In this document: positions 15,183-24,042 of the stretch, piece by piece
Numbering within the stretch: position 1 is the stretch's first letter
Layout: each line of letters starts with the position of its first letter
Origin: Daejeonia sp002484105
GTDB lineage: Bacteria; Bacteroidota; Bacteroidia; Flavobacteriales; Weeksellaceae
Length of the DNA stretch: 64,000 nucleotides
Direction of reading: 5' to 3'
Assembly: GCF_051175565.1 (NCBI RefSeq)
Contig: NZ_CP195105.1
Span: forward strand, 1,984,001 to 2,048,000
Position numbers and translations under genes: made by a program
Notes under the pieces: generated by a model
Databases searched by the model: none
Seen by the model: the letters and a program-made list of their open reading frames with translations, nothing else
What the model was told of the DNA's origin: nothing

Positions 15183-15761
15183 ATGAGTAAAAATCCGTCC
15201 GGTATCGGGCTTAGTCTGTTCATTATCACAATGATAATTTTTTTTGCAGTCTATTATTTTTTTTCAGGAATCCATTACTTTGATACCAGTATCAAGATCA
15301 ATGCTTTTGTGCTGCCCGTTCTCTACTGTGGTTTTGCTTTCTATTCTGTATACATTCTCTGGAAGAAACAGGGACGTATCAGCTTTCGGGAAGGTTTCCG
15401 AAGTGCCTTTATACCCATGTTTGTCGGTGGGTTTCTTTCGATGGCTGCAATGGCTGTTTTTCTGAATACTGCGGATACCGATGCCCGCGATTTGCTGAAT
15501 TTTCAATATGTACAGCGTCAGAAATCCGAGCTGGACAATGAATATCACAAAGCAAAAAAAATCCTTAAGCACAAAGAAGATGTTGACGAACTCGAAAAAA
15601 AATATCAGGAACGTCTGCAAAGTTTTGCTCCGGAAAAAGTAAAGAATAAAAATATGCTTACCTATAAACATTTCTTCACCTATTTTGCAGCGATACTTCT
15701 TTTTTATGTCATTATTTCCGCTTTTTTCGGCGCATTTTTCAGAAGTCGCAGTGCCCGCTGA
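15183..15761 (+). CDS. DUF4199-domain membrane protein
   Basis: 192 aa. Three hydrophobic segments lie in the first 105 residues, a charged coiled-coil-like stretch at about 110-150 (QKSELDNEYHKAKK, then DELEKKYQERLQ), and a last hydrophobic helix near 165-185 before a basic tail FRSRSAR. This layout, with the FREGFRSAFIPMFVGG segment, matches DUF4199, a Bacteroidota inner-membrane family of unknown function. It is followed closely by a glycosyltransferase gene that has its own promoter motif. Confidence 0.85.
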   Translation: MSKNPSGIGLSLFIITMIIFFAVYYFFSGIHYFDTSIKINAFVLPVLYCGFAFYSVYILWKKQGRISFREGFRSAFIPMFVGGFLSMAAMAVFLNTADTDARDLLNFQYVQRQKSELDNEYHKAKKILKHKEDVDELEKKYQERLQSFAPEKVKNKNMLTYKHFFTYFAAILLFYVIISAFFGAFFRSRSAR

Positions 15762-15779
15762 TTTTTGCAGAAATACCGC

Positions 15780-15787
15780 TATCTTTG
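15780..15787 (+). promoter_or_regulatory. -7 promoter element of the glycosyltransferase
   Basis: TATCTTTG, a perfect TAnnTTTG. It predicts a start near 15792, which rules out the longer frame from 15765 and supports ATG 15813. Confidence 0.6.
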
Positions 15788-15812
15788 TACAGTAAAAATT
15801 AGAGCATCATTC

Positions 15813-16766
15813 ATGAATCTCTCCATCATTATCCCGCTTCTGAACGAAGAAGCATCGCTGGAAGAACTTTTTTCCAGAATTGATACAGTGTGCCGAACGC
15901 ACCATTATACCTACGAAGTATGGTTTGTAGACGACGGCAGCACGGATCTCTCCTGGTCCATCATCGAAAATCTGAAAATCCAGCATCCTCAGGTGCATGG
16001 CATTAAGTTTTCGCGCAACTATGGTAAATCCCAGGCGCTGCATGCCGCTTTCGAAAAGGCACAGGGCGATGTGGTGGTTACTATGGATGCCGATTTGCAG
16101 GACTTTCCGGAAGAAATCCCCGAACTCTATGATATGGTCATGAATGATCATTATGATATCGTCTCCGGATGGAAGAAGAAACGTTTCGACAATGTGATGA
16201 CGAAGAATCTCCCGTCAAAACTCTTCAATGCAGCAGCAAGAAGGGTCTCTGGCGTTTTTCTGCATGATTTCAACTGTGGCCTGAAGGCATACCGCAAGCA
16301 GGTCGTAAAATCCATTGATGTATATGGGGATATGCACCGCTATATTCCTGTTTTGGCGGCTAATGAAGGTTTCCGGAGGATTACGGAAAAACCTGTACAG
16401 CATCAGGCACGGCCCTATGGGGTTTCAAAATTTGGTACAGAACGTTTTATACGGGGATTTCTGGATCTCATTACACTTTGGTTTGTAAGCCGCTTTGGAG
16501 GCCGCCCGATGCATTTTTTCGGGGCTGCGGGAACACTGATGTTCATTATTGGTTTTCTCTCTGCATTATGGCTGGGGATATCCAAACTGATTGATGTGTA
16601 TATCCACAAAATCTACGGCAACCTTCTGGCACAGAATCCGTGGTTTTTCATTGCTCTGACAATGATGATTCTCGGCACGCTGCTTTTTGTTTCAGGCTTC
16701 CTGGGCGAGCTCATTATCCGTACCAAAAGAGACCACCGCAATTATCACATTGAAGAAGTGATCTGA
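15813..16766 (+). CDS. Family 2 polyprenyl-phosphate sugar transferase (GtrB/DPM1-like)
   Basis: 317 aa. The GT-A domain begins at once with MNLSIIIPLLNEE, then has WFVDDGSTD (sugar-nucleotide binding) and TMDADLQDFPEEI (metal-binding DxD equivalent). Two hydrophobic helices near the C-terminus (FFGAAGTLMFIIGFLSALWL and WFFIALTMMILGTLLFVSGF) anchor it in the membrane. This architecture is that of undecaprenyl-phosphate glucosyl- or mannosyltransferases that load a lipid carrier for surface glycan decoration. The sugar is not determined by the sequence. Starting 48 nt upstream would extend past the predicted transcription start. Confidence 0.9.
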   Translation: MNLSIIIPLLNEEASLEELFSRIDTVCRTHHYTYEVWFVDDGSTDLSWSIIENLKIQHPQVHGIKFSRNYGKSQALHAAFEKAQGDVVVTMDADLQDFPEEIPELYDMVMNDHYDIVSGWKKKRFDNVMTKNLPSKLFNAAARRVSGVFLHDFNCGLKAYRKQVVKSIDVYGDMHRYIPVLAANEGFRRITEKPVQHQARPYGVSKFGTERFIRGFLDLITLWFVSRFGGRPMHFFGAAGTLMFIIGFLSALWLGISKLIDVYIHKIYGNLLAQNPWFFIALTMMILGTLLFVSGFLGELIIRTKRDHRNYHIEEVI

Positions 16767-16909
16767 TTCGGAATTTTTCCGTATCTGACGTGTTTGGGAA
16801 AATTTAATCCCATTTCAGAACAGAAAGAAAACCGGAAATTTTAGACCTAACCTTAATAAAAATTGACAGAATGTCTTTCACCACAAGTTTCGTACAAAAA
16901 ATAAGTTAC

Positions 16910-17635
16910 ATGCATTTTTCTAAAAACGCAAAGACTAGCATCTTTATTCTTCTCCTGGCTTCGTTGAGTGTGATTTCCTGCGGTAAAATATCTCCTAAGG
17001 GAAATATCAGTATGAAAGAGGTGAAAGTGGAAAATTTCAACCAGATTGAGACAGAAGGGAAATTCCGTGTTTTTCTGGTCACTTCTCCTCGCAATGCTGT
17101 GGAGGTAGAGACCTATCCCAATATTTTTGACAATCTGAAAATTAAAGTTAAAGACGGAATTCTCGAAATTTCAGAACGCAGGCCAACAAAAGGTGTCGAT
17201 TTCTACAATGTTACCGTATATGCCAAAAATCATCCAACGCTGATATCTGTCGCAGATTCAGTAGAATTCAACGTTTCGGGAGAAATCAAAACCGATAATA
17301 TTAGGATTCAATTAAAAAATAATGGTAAATTTATAGGGTCGGTTCGTACCAAAAAGACGGTAGTCGATATGCAGGATACATCCATTGCCAACTTTAAAGG
17401 GTTTACGCAGGATGCTGTACTGAAAGTAAAGGATACAGCAGGTATTATCGCCCCTTACTGGAAAATTGATAACCTGCGCATGGAGATCAGAAACGGAAGC
17501 TATGCCGAAGTAAATGCAGAAGATTCCATAAATGGTAGCGTGCAGAATACTGCGAAATTTACTTATTATAATAATCCGGTGCGTGCGTTCAGGATAGACA
17601 AGGGAGCAACCGTCGAAAATAAGGAACTGGAATAA
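16910..17635 (+). CDS. Head-GIN (DUF2807) lipoprotein
   Basis: 241 aa from the chosen ATG. The signal sequence ends in a lipobox-like LSVISCG, so it is probably lipid-anchored after Cys. The mature part is a beta-rich head-GIN domain (VENFNQIETEGKFRVFLVTS onward), a Bacteroidota family of putative auto-transporter-like adhesins with unknown role. The frame is open 39 nt further upstream, but that extension would precede the signal peptide. A second, more divergent head-GIN protein is at 24043-24711. Neighbours (glycosyltransferase upstream, sugar mutase downstream) give no functional hint. Confidence 0.82.
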   Translation: MHFSKNAKTSIFILLLASLSVISCGKISPKGNISMKEVKVENFNQIETEGKFRVFLVTSPRNAVEVETYPNIFDNLKIKVKDGILEISERRPTKGVDFYNVTVYAKNHPTLISVADSVEFNVSGEIKTDNIRIQLKNNGKFIGSVRTKKTVVDMQDTSIANFKGFTQDAVLKVKDTAGIIAPYWKIDNLRMEIRNGSYAEVNAEDSINGSVQNTAKFTYYNNPVRAFRIDKGATVENKELE

Positions 17636-17695
17636 TAACGGCTCTGCAGCGTCAGATGCCACAGAATAATGAACAGAAAAATAAAAACAACAGAT

Positions 17696-19411
17696 ATGAC
17701 AACGTTAGAAAAAGCGAAACTCTGGCTCTCTGACACTTTTGATGAAGAAACCAGAAAAGCCGTACAGCAACTCATTGACACCAATTCTCCGGATCTTGAG
17801 GATTCCTTTTACAAATCTCTGGAATTCGGTACCGGAGGTATGCGCGGCATTATGGGCGTGGGAACCAACAGACTGAACAAATACACCCTCGGGCAGGCGA
17901 CACAGGGTTTGGCCAACTATCTGCACCAGCAGTTTCCCGGTCAGGAAATTAAAGTCGCTGTGGCGTATGACGTTCGCAACAATTCCCGGGAGTTCGGCAA
18001 GCTCGTAGCCGATGTGCTCACAGCAAACGGTATCAAAGTTCTGCTGTTCAAACAGCACAGACCAACGCCTGAACTTTCCTTTACCGTAAGAAACAAACAC
18101 TGCAATGCCGGAATTGTACTGACGGCATCACACAACCCACCAGAATACAACGGCTATAAAGTATACTGGAATGACGGAGCGCAGGTAGTACCGCCAAATG
18201 ACGAAAATATCATTAAAGAAGTATATGCCGTGAAATTTGACCAGATTAAATTCAACGGAAACGACAGCTTGATCGAATGGGTAGGCGAGGAGCAGGACGA
18301 CGTCTATATCGATGCATGCATGGCAAACTCCCTCTATCAGAACGTCGGAAGAGACAATCTGAACATCGTATTTACATCCATTCACGGAACCACCTATACA
18401 ACCGTTCCAAAAGCCCTGAAAAAAGCAGGCTTCACCAAGGTGGATCTGGTGAAGGAGCAGATGATCCCGAGCGGAAACTTCCCCACCGTAGCTTCACCCA
18501 ACCCGGAAGAGCCGGCAGCACTCTCCATGGCTCTGGATCTTGCAAGAATCACCAATGCAGATATCGTCATCGGTACAGATCCCGACGGCGACCGGCTTGG
18601 TATTGCAGTACGCAATCTGAACGGTGAAATGCAGCTCCTGAACGGAAATCAGACCAATACCGTGCTCACATACTATATCCTCGATCAGTGGAAAAAAGCC
18701 GGAAAGATTACCGGAAAAGAATTTATCGGTTCTACCATTGTTACCTCCGATATTTTCTTTGACATTGCAAAGAAATTTGGTGTTGAATGCAAGGCCAGCC
18801 TTACCGGTTTCAAATGGATAGGGAAAATGATCCGCGATGTGGAAGGCAAAGAAAAATTTATCTGTGGAGGTGAAGAAAGTTTTGGATTTATGACCGGAGA
18901 TTTTGTCCGTGACAAAGATTCCTGTGGCTCTATCCTCACCGCCTGCGAAATTGCCGCCTGGCTGAAATCCGAAGGAAAAACCATTTACCAGTACCTCATC
19001 GAGATTTATGAACAGGTCGGTATGTACCTCGAAGGTCTCGTCAATGTTGTAAGGAAAGGAAAAACCGGAGCGGAAGAAATCAATGCTATGATGACAGAAT
19101 TCCGCACCCATCCGCCAAAAGAAATCGCAGGATCTCCCGTAAAAGAAGTAAAGGACTTCAAGGAACAGACTAAACTGGAAGTAGCCACCGGAGAAAAATC
19201 CGTTATGAATGATATTCCAAAATCCAACGTACTGATTTTCTATACCGAAGACGGAACCAAAGTGGCGGTAAGACCTTCCGGAACAGAACCTAAAATCAAA
19301 TTTTATCTTTCTGTGAAGGCTTCCATCAACACGCAGGAAGATTTTGTAGACGAGCTGCCGAAACTTCAGGCTAAAATCGGCAAAGTAAAAGAAGATCTGA
19401 AACTCGTATGA
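17696..19411 (+). CDS. Phosphoglucomutase/phosphomannomutase family protein
   Basis: 571-aa alpha-D-phosphohexomutase that interconverts hexose 1- and 6-phosphates. The four active-site loops are visible: the phosphoserine loop TASHNPPEYNGYKVYW, the Mg2+ loop GTDPDGDRLG, the sugar-specificity loop CGGEESFG, and the phosphate-binding loop RPSGTEPKIKFYL near the C-terminus. Length and order match the long bacterial PGM/PMM type. ATG 17669 is an in-frame alternative that would add nine residues; MTTLEKAKLWLSD is the N-terminus seen in relatives. A terminator follows at 19448. Confidence 0.94.
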   Translation: MTTLEKAKLWLSDTFDEETRKAVQQLIDTNSPDLEDSFYKSLEFGTGGMRGIMGVGTNRLNKYTLGQATQGLANYLHQQFPGQEIKVAVAYDVRNNSREFGKLVADVLTANGIKVLLFKQHRPTPELSFTVRNKHCNAGIVLTASHNPPEYNGYKVYWNDGAQVVPPNDENIIKEVYAVKFDQIKFNGNDSLIEWVGEEQDDVYIDACMANSLYQNVGRDNLNIVFTSIHGTTYTTVPKALKKAGFTKVDLVKEQMIPSGNFPTVASPNPEEPAALSMALDLARITNADIVIGTDPDGDRLGIAVRNLNGEMQLLNGNQTNTVLTYYILDQWKKAGKITGKEFIGSTIVTSDIFFDIAKKFGVECKASLTGFKWIGKMIRDVEGKEKFICGGEESFGFMTGDFVRDKDSCGSILTACEIAAWLKSEGKTIYQYLIEIYEQVGMYLEGLVNVVRKGKTGAEEINAMMTEFRTHPPKEIAGSPVKEVKDFKEQTKLEVATGEKSVMNDIPKSNVLIFYTEDGTKVAVRPSGTEPKIKFYLSVKASINTQEDFVDELPKLQAKIGKVKEDLKLV

Positions 19412-19447
19412 TGCCTGTACTGAAAAAGTACACATATAGAATAGAGA

Positions 19448-19475
19448 AACCTGCGGTTCTGGCCGCAGGTTTTTG
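19448..19475 (+). terminator. Rho-independent terminator after the phosphohexomutase
   Basis: ACCTGCGG (19449-19456) and CCGCAGGT (19463-19470) form a perfect stem with a 6-nt loop and a T-rich tail. Confidence 0.8.
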
Positions 19476-19557
19476 TTTATTAGTGTCCTCACATGACGGA
19501 CATCAGCATAATCTGAAAAAAATACCCTAAAATTTTGAATCTTCCCCCGCGATTCAG

Positions 19558-19565
19558 CAAATTTG
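19558..19565 (+). promoter_or_regulatory. Candidate -7 element of the aminotransferase
   Basis: CAAATTTG matches TAnnTTTG except for the first base. It implies a start near 19570, which excludes the TTG frame start at 19535 and favours GTG 19586. Confidence 0.4.
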
Positions 19566-19585
19566 TACAACCAAAAAATATTGCA

Positions 19586-20836
19586 GTGAAAGTATCCCGA
19601 TTAGCCGCGCATCTTATCGGCTCCGAAATCGTTAAGATAGGCAACGAAGTAAACGACATGAAAGCCCAAGGTGCAGAAATTGCCAACCTGACCATTGGCG
19701 ACCTGAATGCTGATATCTATCCCATTCCGGAACTGCTGAAACAGAATATCCAGAAGGCCTATCAGCACAACCTTACCAACTATCCGCCGGCAAACGGACT
19801 GGCCTCTCTCAGAAATGCCGTATCGCAGGATCTGCATTCCCGGTGGAATCTTTCTTATGCCGCCGATGATATTCTGATTACAGCAGGCTCACGACCACTG
19901 ATTTATGCTGTTTTCCGTACCATTGTCGATCCGGGCGAAAAAGTCATTTACCCAATTCCTTCCTGGAACAATAATCATTATGCTTATATGACACAAGCCA
20001 CCAGCGTAGAGGTCCAGACATCACAGGAAAATAACTTTCTTCCAACCGCTAAAGATCTGGAACCACATCTTGCAGGAGCTGTACTGCTTTGTCTTTGCTC
20101 GCCACTCAACCCTACAGGAACAATGTTCACCAGAGAGCAACTCGCCGAGATATGCCAGCTCGTTCTCAAAGAAAATGCAAGGCGCAGCAAAGACGAAAAA
20201 CCTCTGTATCTGATGTATGACCAGATTTATTCCAATCTTACCTTCGGAGCGCAGCATTACAATCCGGTATCGCTTTTCCCGGAAATGAAGGAATATACCA
20301 TCTACATCGACGGGATTTCCAAATGTCTTGCCGCAACGGGCGTTCGTGTGGGATGGGGATTCGGACCGTCACTTGTCATCAGTAAAATGAAGGCACTCCT
20401 CACGCACGTCGGCGCATGGGCTCCAAAACCCGAACAGCAGGCAACGGCAGAGTTTTATGCCAGCCCCGAAAACGTCAACACTTTTGTAAAAAACTATAAA
20501 AATCAACTCGAAACCAGTTTGAAAGTGCTTCACGAAGGGATCAGCCGGATGAAATCCAAAGGCATGGCAGTAGACAGCATTCAGCCTATGGGAGCGCTGT
20601 ACCTCACCATAAAACTGGATTATACCGGCACAACAGCTCCGGACGGAACCGTCATCAAAGATGCTTCAGATCTGGTATTTTACCTCATCAGAGAAGGCAT
20701 TGCACTGGTCCCTTTCTCAGCATTCGGCGGCGAGAAATCATCACCATGGTTCCGCGCATCAGTCGGAGGTCTGTCCCTGGACGAAATCAGGAATTGTCTG
20801 CCAAAACTGGAAGCTGCATTGGGGGTACTGAAATAA
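19586..20836 (+). CDS. PLP-dependent class I/II aminotransferase
   Basis: 416 aa from a GTG start; no ATG fits. A fold type I aminotransferase: AGSRPLIYAVFRTIVDPGEKVIY (cofactor phosphate region), CSPLNPTGTMF (the NPTG motif), MYDQIYSNLTF (the DxxY pyridine contact), and GISKCLAATGVRVGW with the Schiff-base lysine. It resembles flavobacterial aspartate/tyrosine-type aminotransferases; the amino-donor specificity is not readable. Relatives start KVSRLAAHLIGSEI, supporting the chosen start. The gene stands alone, and a GC-rich repeat follows immediately after the stop. Confidence 0.88.
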   Translation: MKVSRLAAHLIGSEIVKIGNEVNDMKAQGAEIANLTIGDLNADIYPIPELLKQNIQKAYQHNLTNYPPANGLASLRNAVSQDLHSRWNLSYAADDILITAGSRPLIYAVFRTIVDPGEKVIYPIPSWNNNHYAYMTQATSVEVQTSQENNFLPTAKDLEPHLAGAVLLCLCSPLNPTGTMFTREQLAEICQLVLKENARRSKDEKPLYLMYDQIYSNLTFGAQHYNPVSLFPEMKEYTIYIDGISKCLAATGVRVGWGFGPSLVISKMKALLTHVGAWAPKPEQQATAEFYASPENVNTFVKNYKNQLETSLKVLHEGISRMKSKGMAVDSIQPMGALYLTIKLDYTGTTAPDGTVIKDASDLVFYLIREGIALVPFSAFGGEKSSPWFRASVGGLSLDEIRNCLPKLEAALGVLK

Positions 20837-20843
20837 TTATTTT

Positions 20844-20962
20844 GGGGGCGCGTCCCTTTCCGTTGCTTGTCCCAGGCATCGGGCCGGGCTGTTCAGGGCT
20901 GCACTTCGTTCCGGTGCTTCGCACTGCTCGCTGCGCTCGCACCCTTGCCATCCCTCGCGCAA
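20844..20962. repeat. GC-rich intergenic repeat element
   Basis: About 120 bp far richer in G and C than anything nearby, starting GGGGGCGCGTCCC and containing short internal near-repeats such as GCACTGCTCGCTGCGCTCGC. Open frames across it on both strands read as Arg/Pro/Ala-rich nonsense. I recall very similar GC-rich blocks between genes in other Flavobacteriia. No function is known to me. It lies in the roughly 180-bp gap before the ECF sigma gene and could form strong secondary structure in that leader. Confidence 0.6.
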
Positions 20963-21020
20963 CAGAACCGACATTGGCATACAGATCGCTTCAGTAATCC
21001 ATACAAAATTCGGAAACTTT

Positions 21021-21581
21021 ATGAAAAAAGACCAGCTTTTGCAGCTCATACAATCGGCAATAGAAAAAGACCAGAAATCGCAGACCCGTCTCATCAATTA
21101 CTTTTGGATGGACGTATTTTCGTTTGTCCTGAAAAAAGTTCACGACAAAAATTCTGCAGACGAACTCACCGTAAACGTATTTTCGAAAGTGCTGGCAAAA
21201 CTCGATCTGTACGATTCCGAATTTCAGTTCAAAACCTGGGTGCTCACCATTGCACAGAATACCATGATCGACTTCTGGCGCAGGAAAAGCCGCGAAAACG
21301 AAGATGCTGCAGAAAATATGGGAGACCTGCGCAACCAGTTTGCAAAATCTCCCGAAGAGCTCCTCATTTCTGAAGAAGACCAGCAGAAAATCCAGAACAT
21401 TGTCGAATCAATGGACACCAATTACCGTGATATTATCCGGCTGAGGTTTTTTGAAGAAAAAAGTATTAAAGAAATTGCTGAAGAACTTCACCTGTCGGTA
21501 GCCAATACCAAAGTACGGATCATGCGTGCCAAAAAAGTGCTTTCCAAACTGCTGAGAGGACACGATTTCGACCTCGACTGA
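21021..21581 (+). CDS. ECF-type RNA polymerase sigma factor
   Basis: 186 aa. Region 2 is visible as ELTVNVFSKVLAKLDLYDSEFQF followed by the -10-melting helix KTWVLTIAQNTMIDFWRRK. A linker precedes region 4 (about 125-180), which has NYRDIIRLRFFEEKSIKEIA and the HTH ELHLSVANTKVRIMRAKKVL. No anti-sigma factor or FecI/FecR-type partner lies beside it: upstream is the GC-rich repeat, downstream lipA. Regulon and stimulus cannot be inferred from context. Confidence 0.9.
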   Translation: MKKDQLLQLIQSAIEKDQKSQTRLINYFWMDVFSFVLKKVHDKNSADELTVNVFSKVLAKLDLYDSEFQFKTWVLTIAQNTMIDFWRRKSRENEDAAENMGDLRNQFAKSPEELLISEEDQQKIQNIVESMDTNYRDIIRLRFFEEKSIKEIAEELHLSVANTKVRIMRAKKVLSKLLRGHDFDLD

Positions 21582-21624
21582 ACCTTTACACGAACAGTTT
21601 TTGGCAAAAAACTAAATTAATCCT

Positions 21625-21632
21625 TAACTTTG
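21625..21632 (+). promoter_or_regulatory. -7 promoter element of lipA
   Basis: TAACTTTG, a perfect TAnnTTTG, 16 bp before ATG 21648. It overlaps the TTG that would open the longer frame at 21630, so that start is unlikely. Confidence 0.6.
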
Positions 21633-21647
21633 AAATTATTTTTGAAG

Positions 21648-22529
21648 ATGGAAAGCACATTGAACGACCATAACATACAGGAAAATACCACCGCAAAACC
21701 CAAATGGATACGCGTAAAACTGCCCACAGGAAAAAACTACCGCGAGCTGCGCAGTTTGGTGGACAAATATAAACTCAATACCATCTGCCAGAGCGGAAGC
21801 TGCCCGAACATGGGAGAATGCTGGGGTGAAGGAACAGCAACTTTTATGATCCTCGGCAATATCTGCACACGAAGCTGTGGCTTCTGTGGCGTAAAAACCG
21901 GAAAACCACTCGATGTCAATTGGGAAGAACCCGAAAAAGTGGCACGCTCCATCAAACTTATGAAAATCAAGCATGCCGTGCTTACTTCCGTTGACCGGGA
22001 CGACCTGAAAGACATGGGCTCCATTCTCTGGGCAGAAACCGTAAAAGCCGTTCGCCGTATCTCTCCGGGAACCACGATGGAAACGCTTATCCCTGATTTC
22101 CAGGGAATAGAACGCCATCTGGACAGGCTTGTAGCGGCGGCACCCGAAGTGATTTCACACAATATGGAAACCGTAAAAAGGCTGACCCGGGAAGTGCGTA
22201 TTCAGGCACGTTATGAACGCAGCCTTGATGTGCTCCGCTATCTGAAACAAGCCGGACAGCGCCGTACCAAAACAGGAATTATGCTGGGACTCGGTGAGGA
22301 AAAAGATGAGGTATTCCGCACTATAGAAGATATCCGCAATGCCCAGGTGGATGTCATCACCATCGGGCAATATCTGCAACCCACCCGCAAACATCTCCCA
22401 GTGAAACGCTTCATCACGCCGGAAGAGTTTGAGGAATACCGTATTTTCTCGGAGAATCTGGGCTTCCGGCATGTGGAAAGTTCCCCGCTGGTGCGCTCTT
22501 CCTATCATGCGGAGAAACATATTCATTAA
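21648..22529 (+). CDS. lipA: Lipoyl synthase
   Basis: 293-aa radical-SAM enzyme that inserts two sulfurs into protein-bound octanoyl groups. The auxiliary 4Fe-4S cluster ligands C47, C52 and C58 lie in CQSGSCPNMGEC, and the SAM-cluster ligands C73, C77 and C80 in CTRSCGFC. The conserved C-terminal serine motif RSSYHAEKH coordinates the auxiliary cluster that is sacrificed. Length matches the family. No lipB is adjacent, so the octanoyl transfer step is encoded elsewhere. Confidence 0.97.
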   Translation: MESTLNDHNIQENTTAKPKWIRVKLPTGKNYRELRSLVDKYKLNTICQSGSCPNMGECWGEGTATFMILGNICTRSCGFCGVKTGKPLDVNWEEPEKVARSIKLMKIKHAVLTSVDRDDLKDMGSILWAETVKAVRRISPGTTMETLIPDFQGIERHLDRLVAAAPEVISHNMETVKRLTREVRIQARYERSLDVLRYLKQAGQRRTKTGIMLGLGEEKDEVFRTIEDIRNAQVDVITIGQYLQPTRKHLPVKRFITPEEFEEYRIFSENLGFRHVESSPLVRSSYHAEKHIH

Positions 22530-22720
22530 AAATGATCATTCTTAAAAATACCGGCCTTTGGGGATTTCCTGAAGGCTTTTGGTTTTGAAAAAACTTTTTC
22601 TGAACCGAAACAGAACAAAACTTATCCCATTTCGTAAACTGTTAATTTTGTGTTATAATTTCCTGGTGTCTGATTTGTTTTTCGCAGATTTACGAACTTT
22701 GATGCTGTTATTTTTTTAAG

Positions 22721-23983
22721 ATGAAAGCAGTATTAATCATTATCGGCGACGAAATTCTTTCCGGGAATACCCAGGATGTCAATACCGGATATATCGCCGC
22801 AAAGCTGAAAAATATCGGAATTCCCGTTGTACAGGTGTTTACCATTCCGGACGAGCGTCAGCAAATTGAAAAAGCGCTTGGCACAGCATTCCAGCAGGGT
22901 GATCTTGTCATAACCACTGGCGGACTCGGACCAACACGCGACGACAAAACCAAACAGGCTTTTGCTGAATTTTTTCACGACCGGCTGGTAACTGATCCCG
23001 AAACCTTGGAGCATCTGAAAAATCTGCTGGCCCGGCGCAACCGCGAATATCTTTTTGATATCAACCGAGGGCAGGCAGAAGTACTTTCGAAAGCCAAAAT
23101 TCTGCAGAACGATTATGGAACAGCGCCCTGTCAGATGTTAGAACAGGACGGAAAAATGATATTCTGCCTTCCCGGAGTTCCTTCGGAGGTGAAACCACTG
23201 ATCCGTGAAAAAATTATCCCACTGATCCAAAGCCGTCTCCAGCTGAATTTTATTATAACCCGTATCGTTTCTGTTGTAGGAATTCCGGAAAGTGTTCTCG
23301 CCCAAAAGATCGAAAACTGGGAACTGGCACTTCCGGAATATATCTCGCTTTCTTATCTTCCAGTCGGAACCCGCATTAAACTGAGAATTACCGCTCAGGG
23401 CGCTGACGAAGCCCAACTGAAGAAAGAACTGCAAAGCCAGATACTTTCGCTGCAGAAAATTGTCGGAGAAAACATTATTGCAACCGACGGCGACCGCATT
23501 CAGGAAATTCTGAGAGATCTGCTGACAGAGAAAAAGCTGACCATATCCGTGGCAGAAAGCTGTACAGGAGGGGGTATTTCGCGGCTCATTACTTCGGTGT
23601 CCGGAAGTTCAAAATATTATTCAGGTGGCATCTGCACCTATCAGACGGAGAAAAAAACGGAAATTCTTGGCGTTCCGAAAGAGATAATTGATCAGCATAC
23701 CGTAGTCTCGGAAGAGGTGGCATGCGCCATGAGCAAAGGTTGCCAGAAGCTGTTCCGGACGGATATTGCCGTCTCTACAACCGGTGTGGCAGGACCGGGT
23801 ACTGATGCTTACGACAACACCGTCGGGCTGGTATATTATTCCATAAGGATTGGTGAAAATGAAAAGACTTACCGTCTGTTTCTGCCGGAGCTGGAGCGTG
23901 AAGAATTTATGGATTTCGTTTCGCAGAAGGTTCTTCAGCAGATTGTGGAAAGCTTTTTGATAGATAAAACCACCGTCAGCTGA
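22721..23983 (+). CDS. cinA: CinA-family nicotinamide-nucleotide amidohydrolase
   Basis: 420 aa, two-domain CinA. The N-terminal COG1058/MoCF-like domain (about 1-170) starts KAVLIIIGDEILSGNTQDVNT and has TTGGLGPTRDDKTKQ. The C-terminal PncC domain (about 255-415) has VAESCTGGGISRLITSVSGSS and TTGVAGPGT, the amidase that deamidates NMN in pyridine-nucleotide salvage. The older name competence-damage protein reflects operon context in other bacteria. An imperfect -7 motif (GAACTTTG, 22694-22701) precedes it. The gene is monocistronic by spacing. Confidence 0.93.
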   Translation: MKAVLIIIGDEILSGNTQDVNTGYIAAKLKNIGIPVVQVFTIPDERQQIEKALGTAFQQGDLVITTGGLGPTRDDKTKQAFAEFFHDRLVTDPETLEHLKNLLARRNREYLFDINRGQAEVLSKAKILQNDYGTAPCQMLEQDGKMIFCLPGVPSEVKPLIREKIIPLIQSRLQLNFIITRIVSVVGIPESVLAQKIENWELALPEYISLSYLPVGTRIKLRITAQGADEAQLKKELQSQILSLQKIVGENIIATDGDRIQEILRDLLTEKKLTISVAESCTGGGISRLITSVSGSSKYYSGGICTYQTEKKTEILGVPKEIIDQHTVVSEEVACAMSKGCQKLFRTDIAVSTTGVAGPGTDAYDNTVGLVYYSIRIGENEKTYRLFLPELEREEFMDFVSQKVLQQIVESFLIDKTTVS

Positions 23984-24042
23984 ATGTAATATTTTGTGCT
24001 GTCGATTTGTCTATATTTTATGTAATCTTAAAAAAAATCAGA

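Noticed and set aside
18494..19570. 358-codon minus-strand open frame
   Set aside because: Antisense to the phosphohexomutase gene and its terminator; Phe-rich nonsense.
20837..21373. Arg/Pro-rich frames on both strands
   Set aside because: Produced by the GC-rich repeat and by the alternate frame of the sigma-factor gene.
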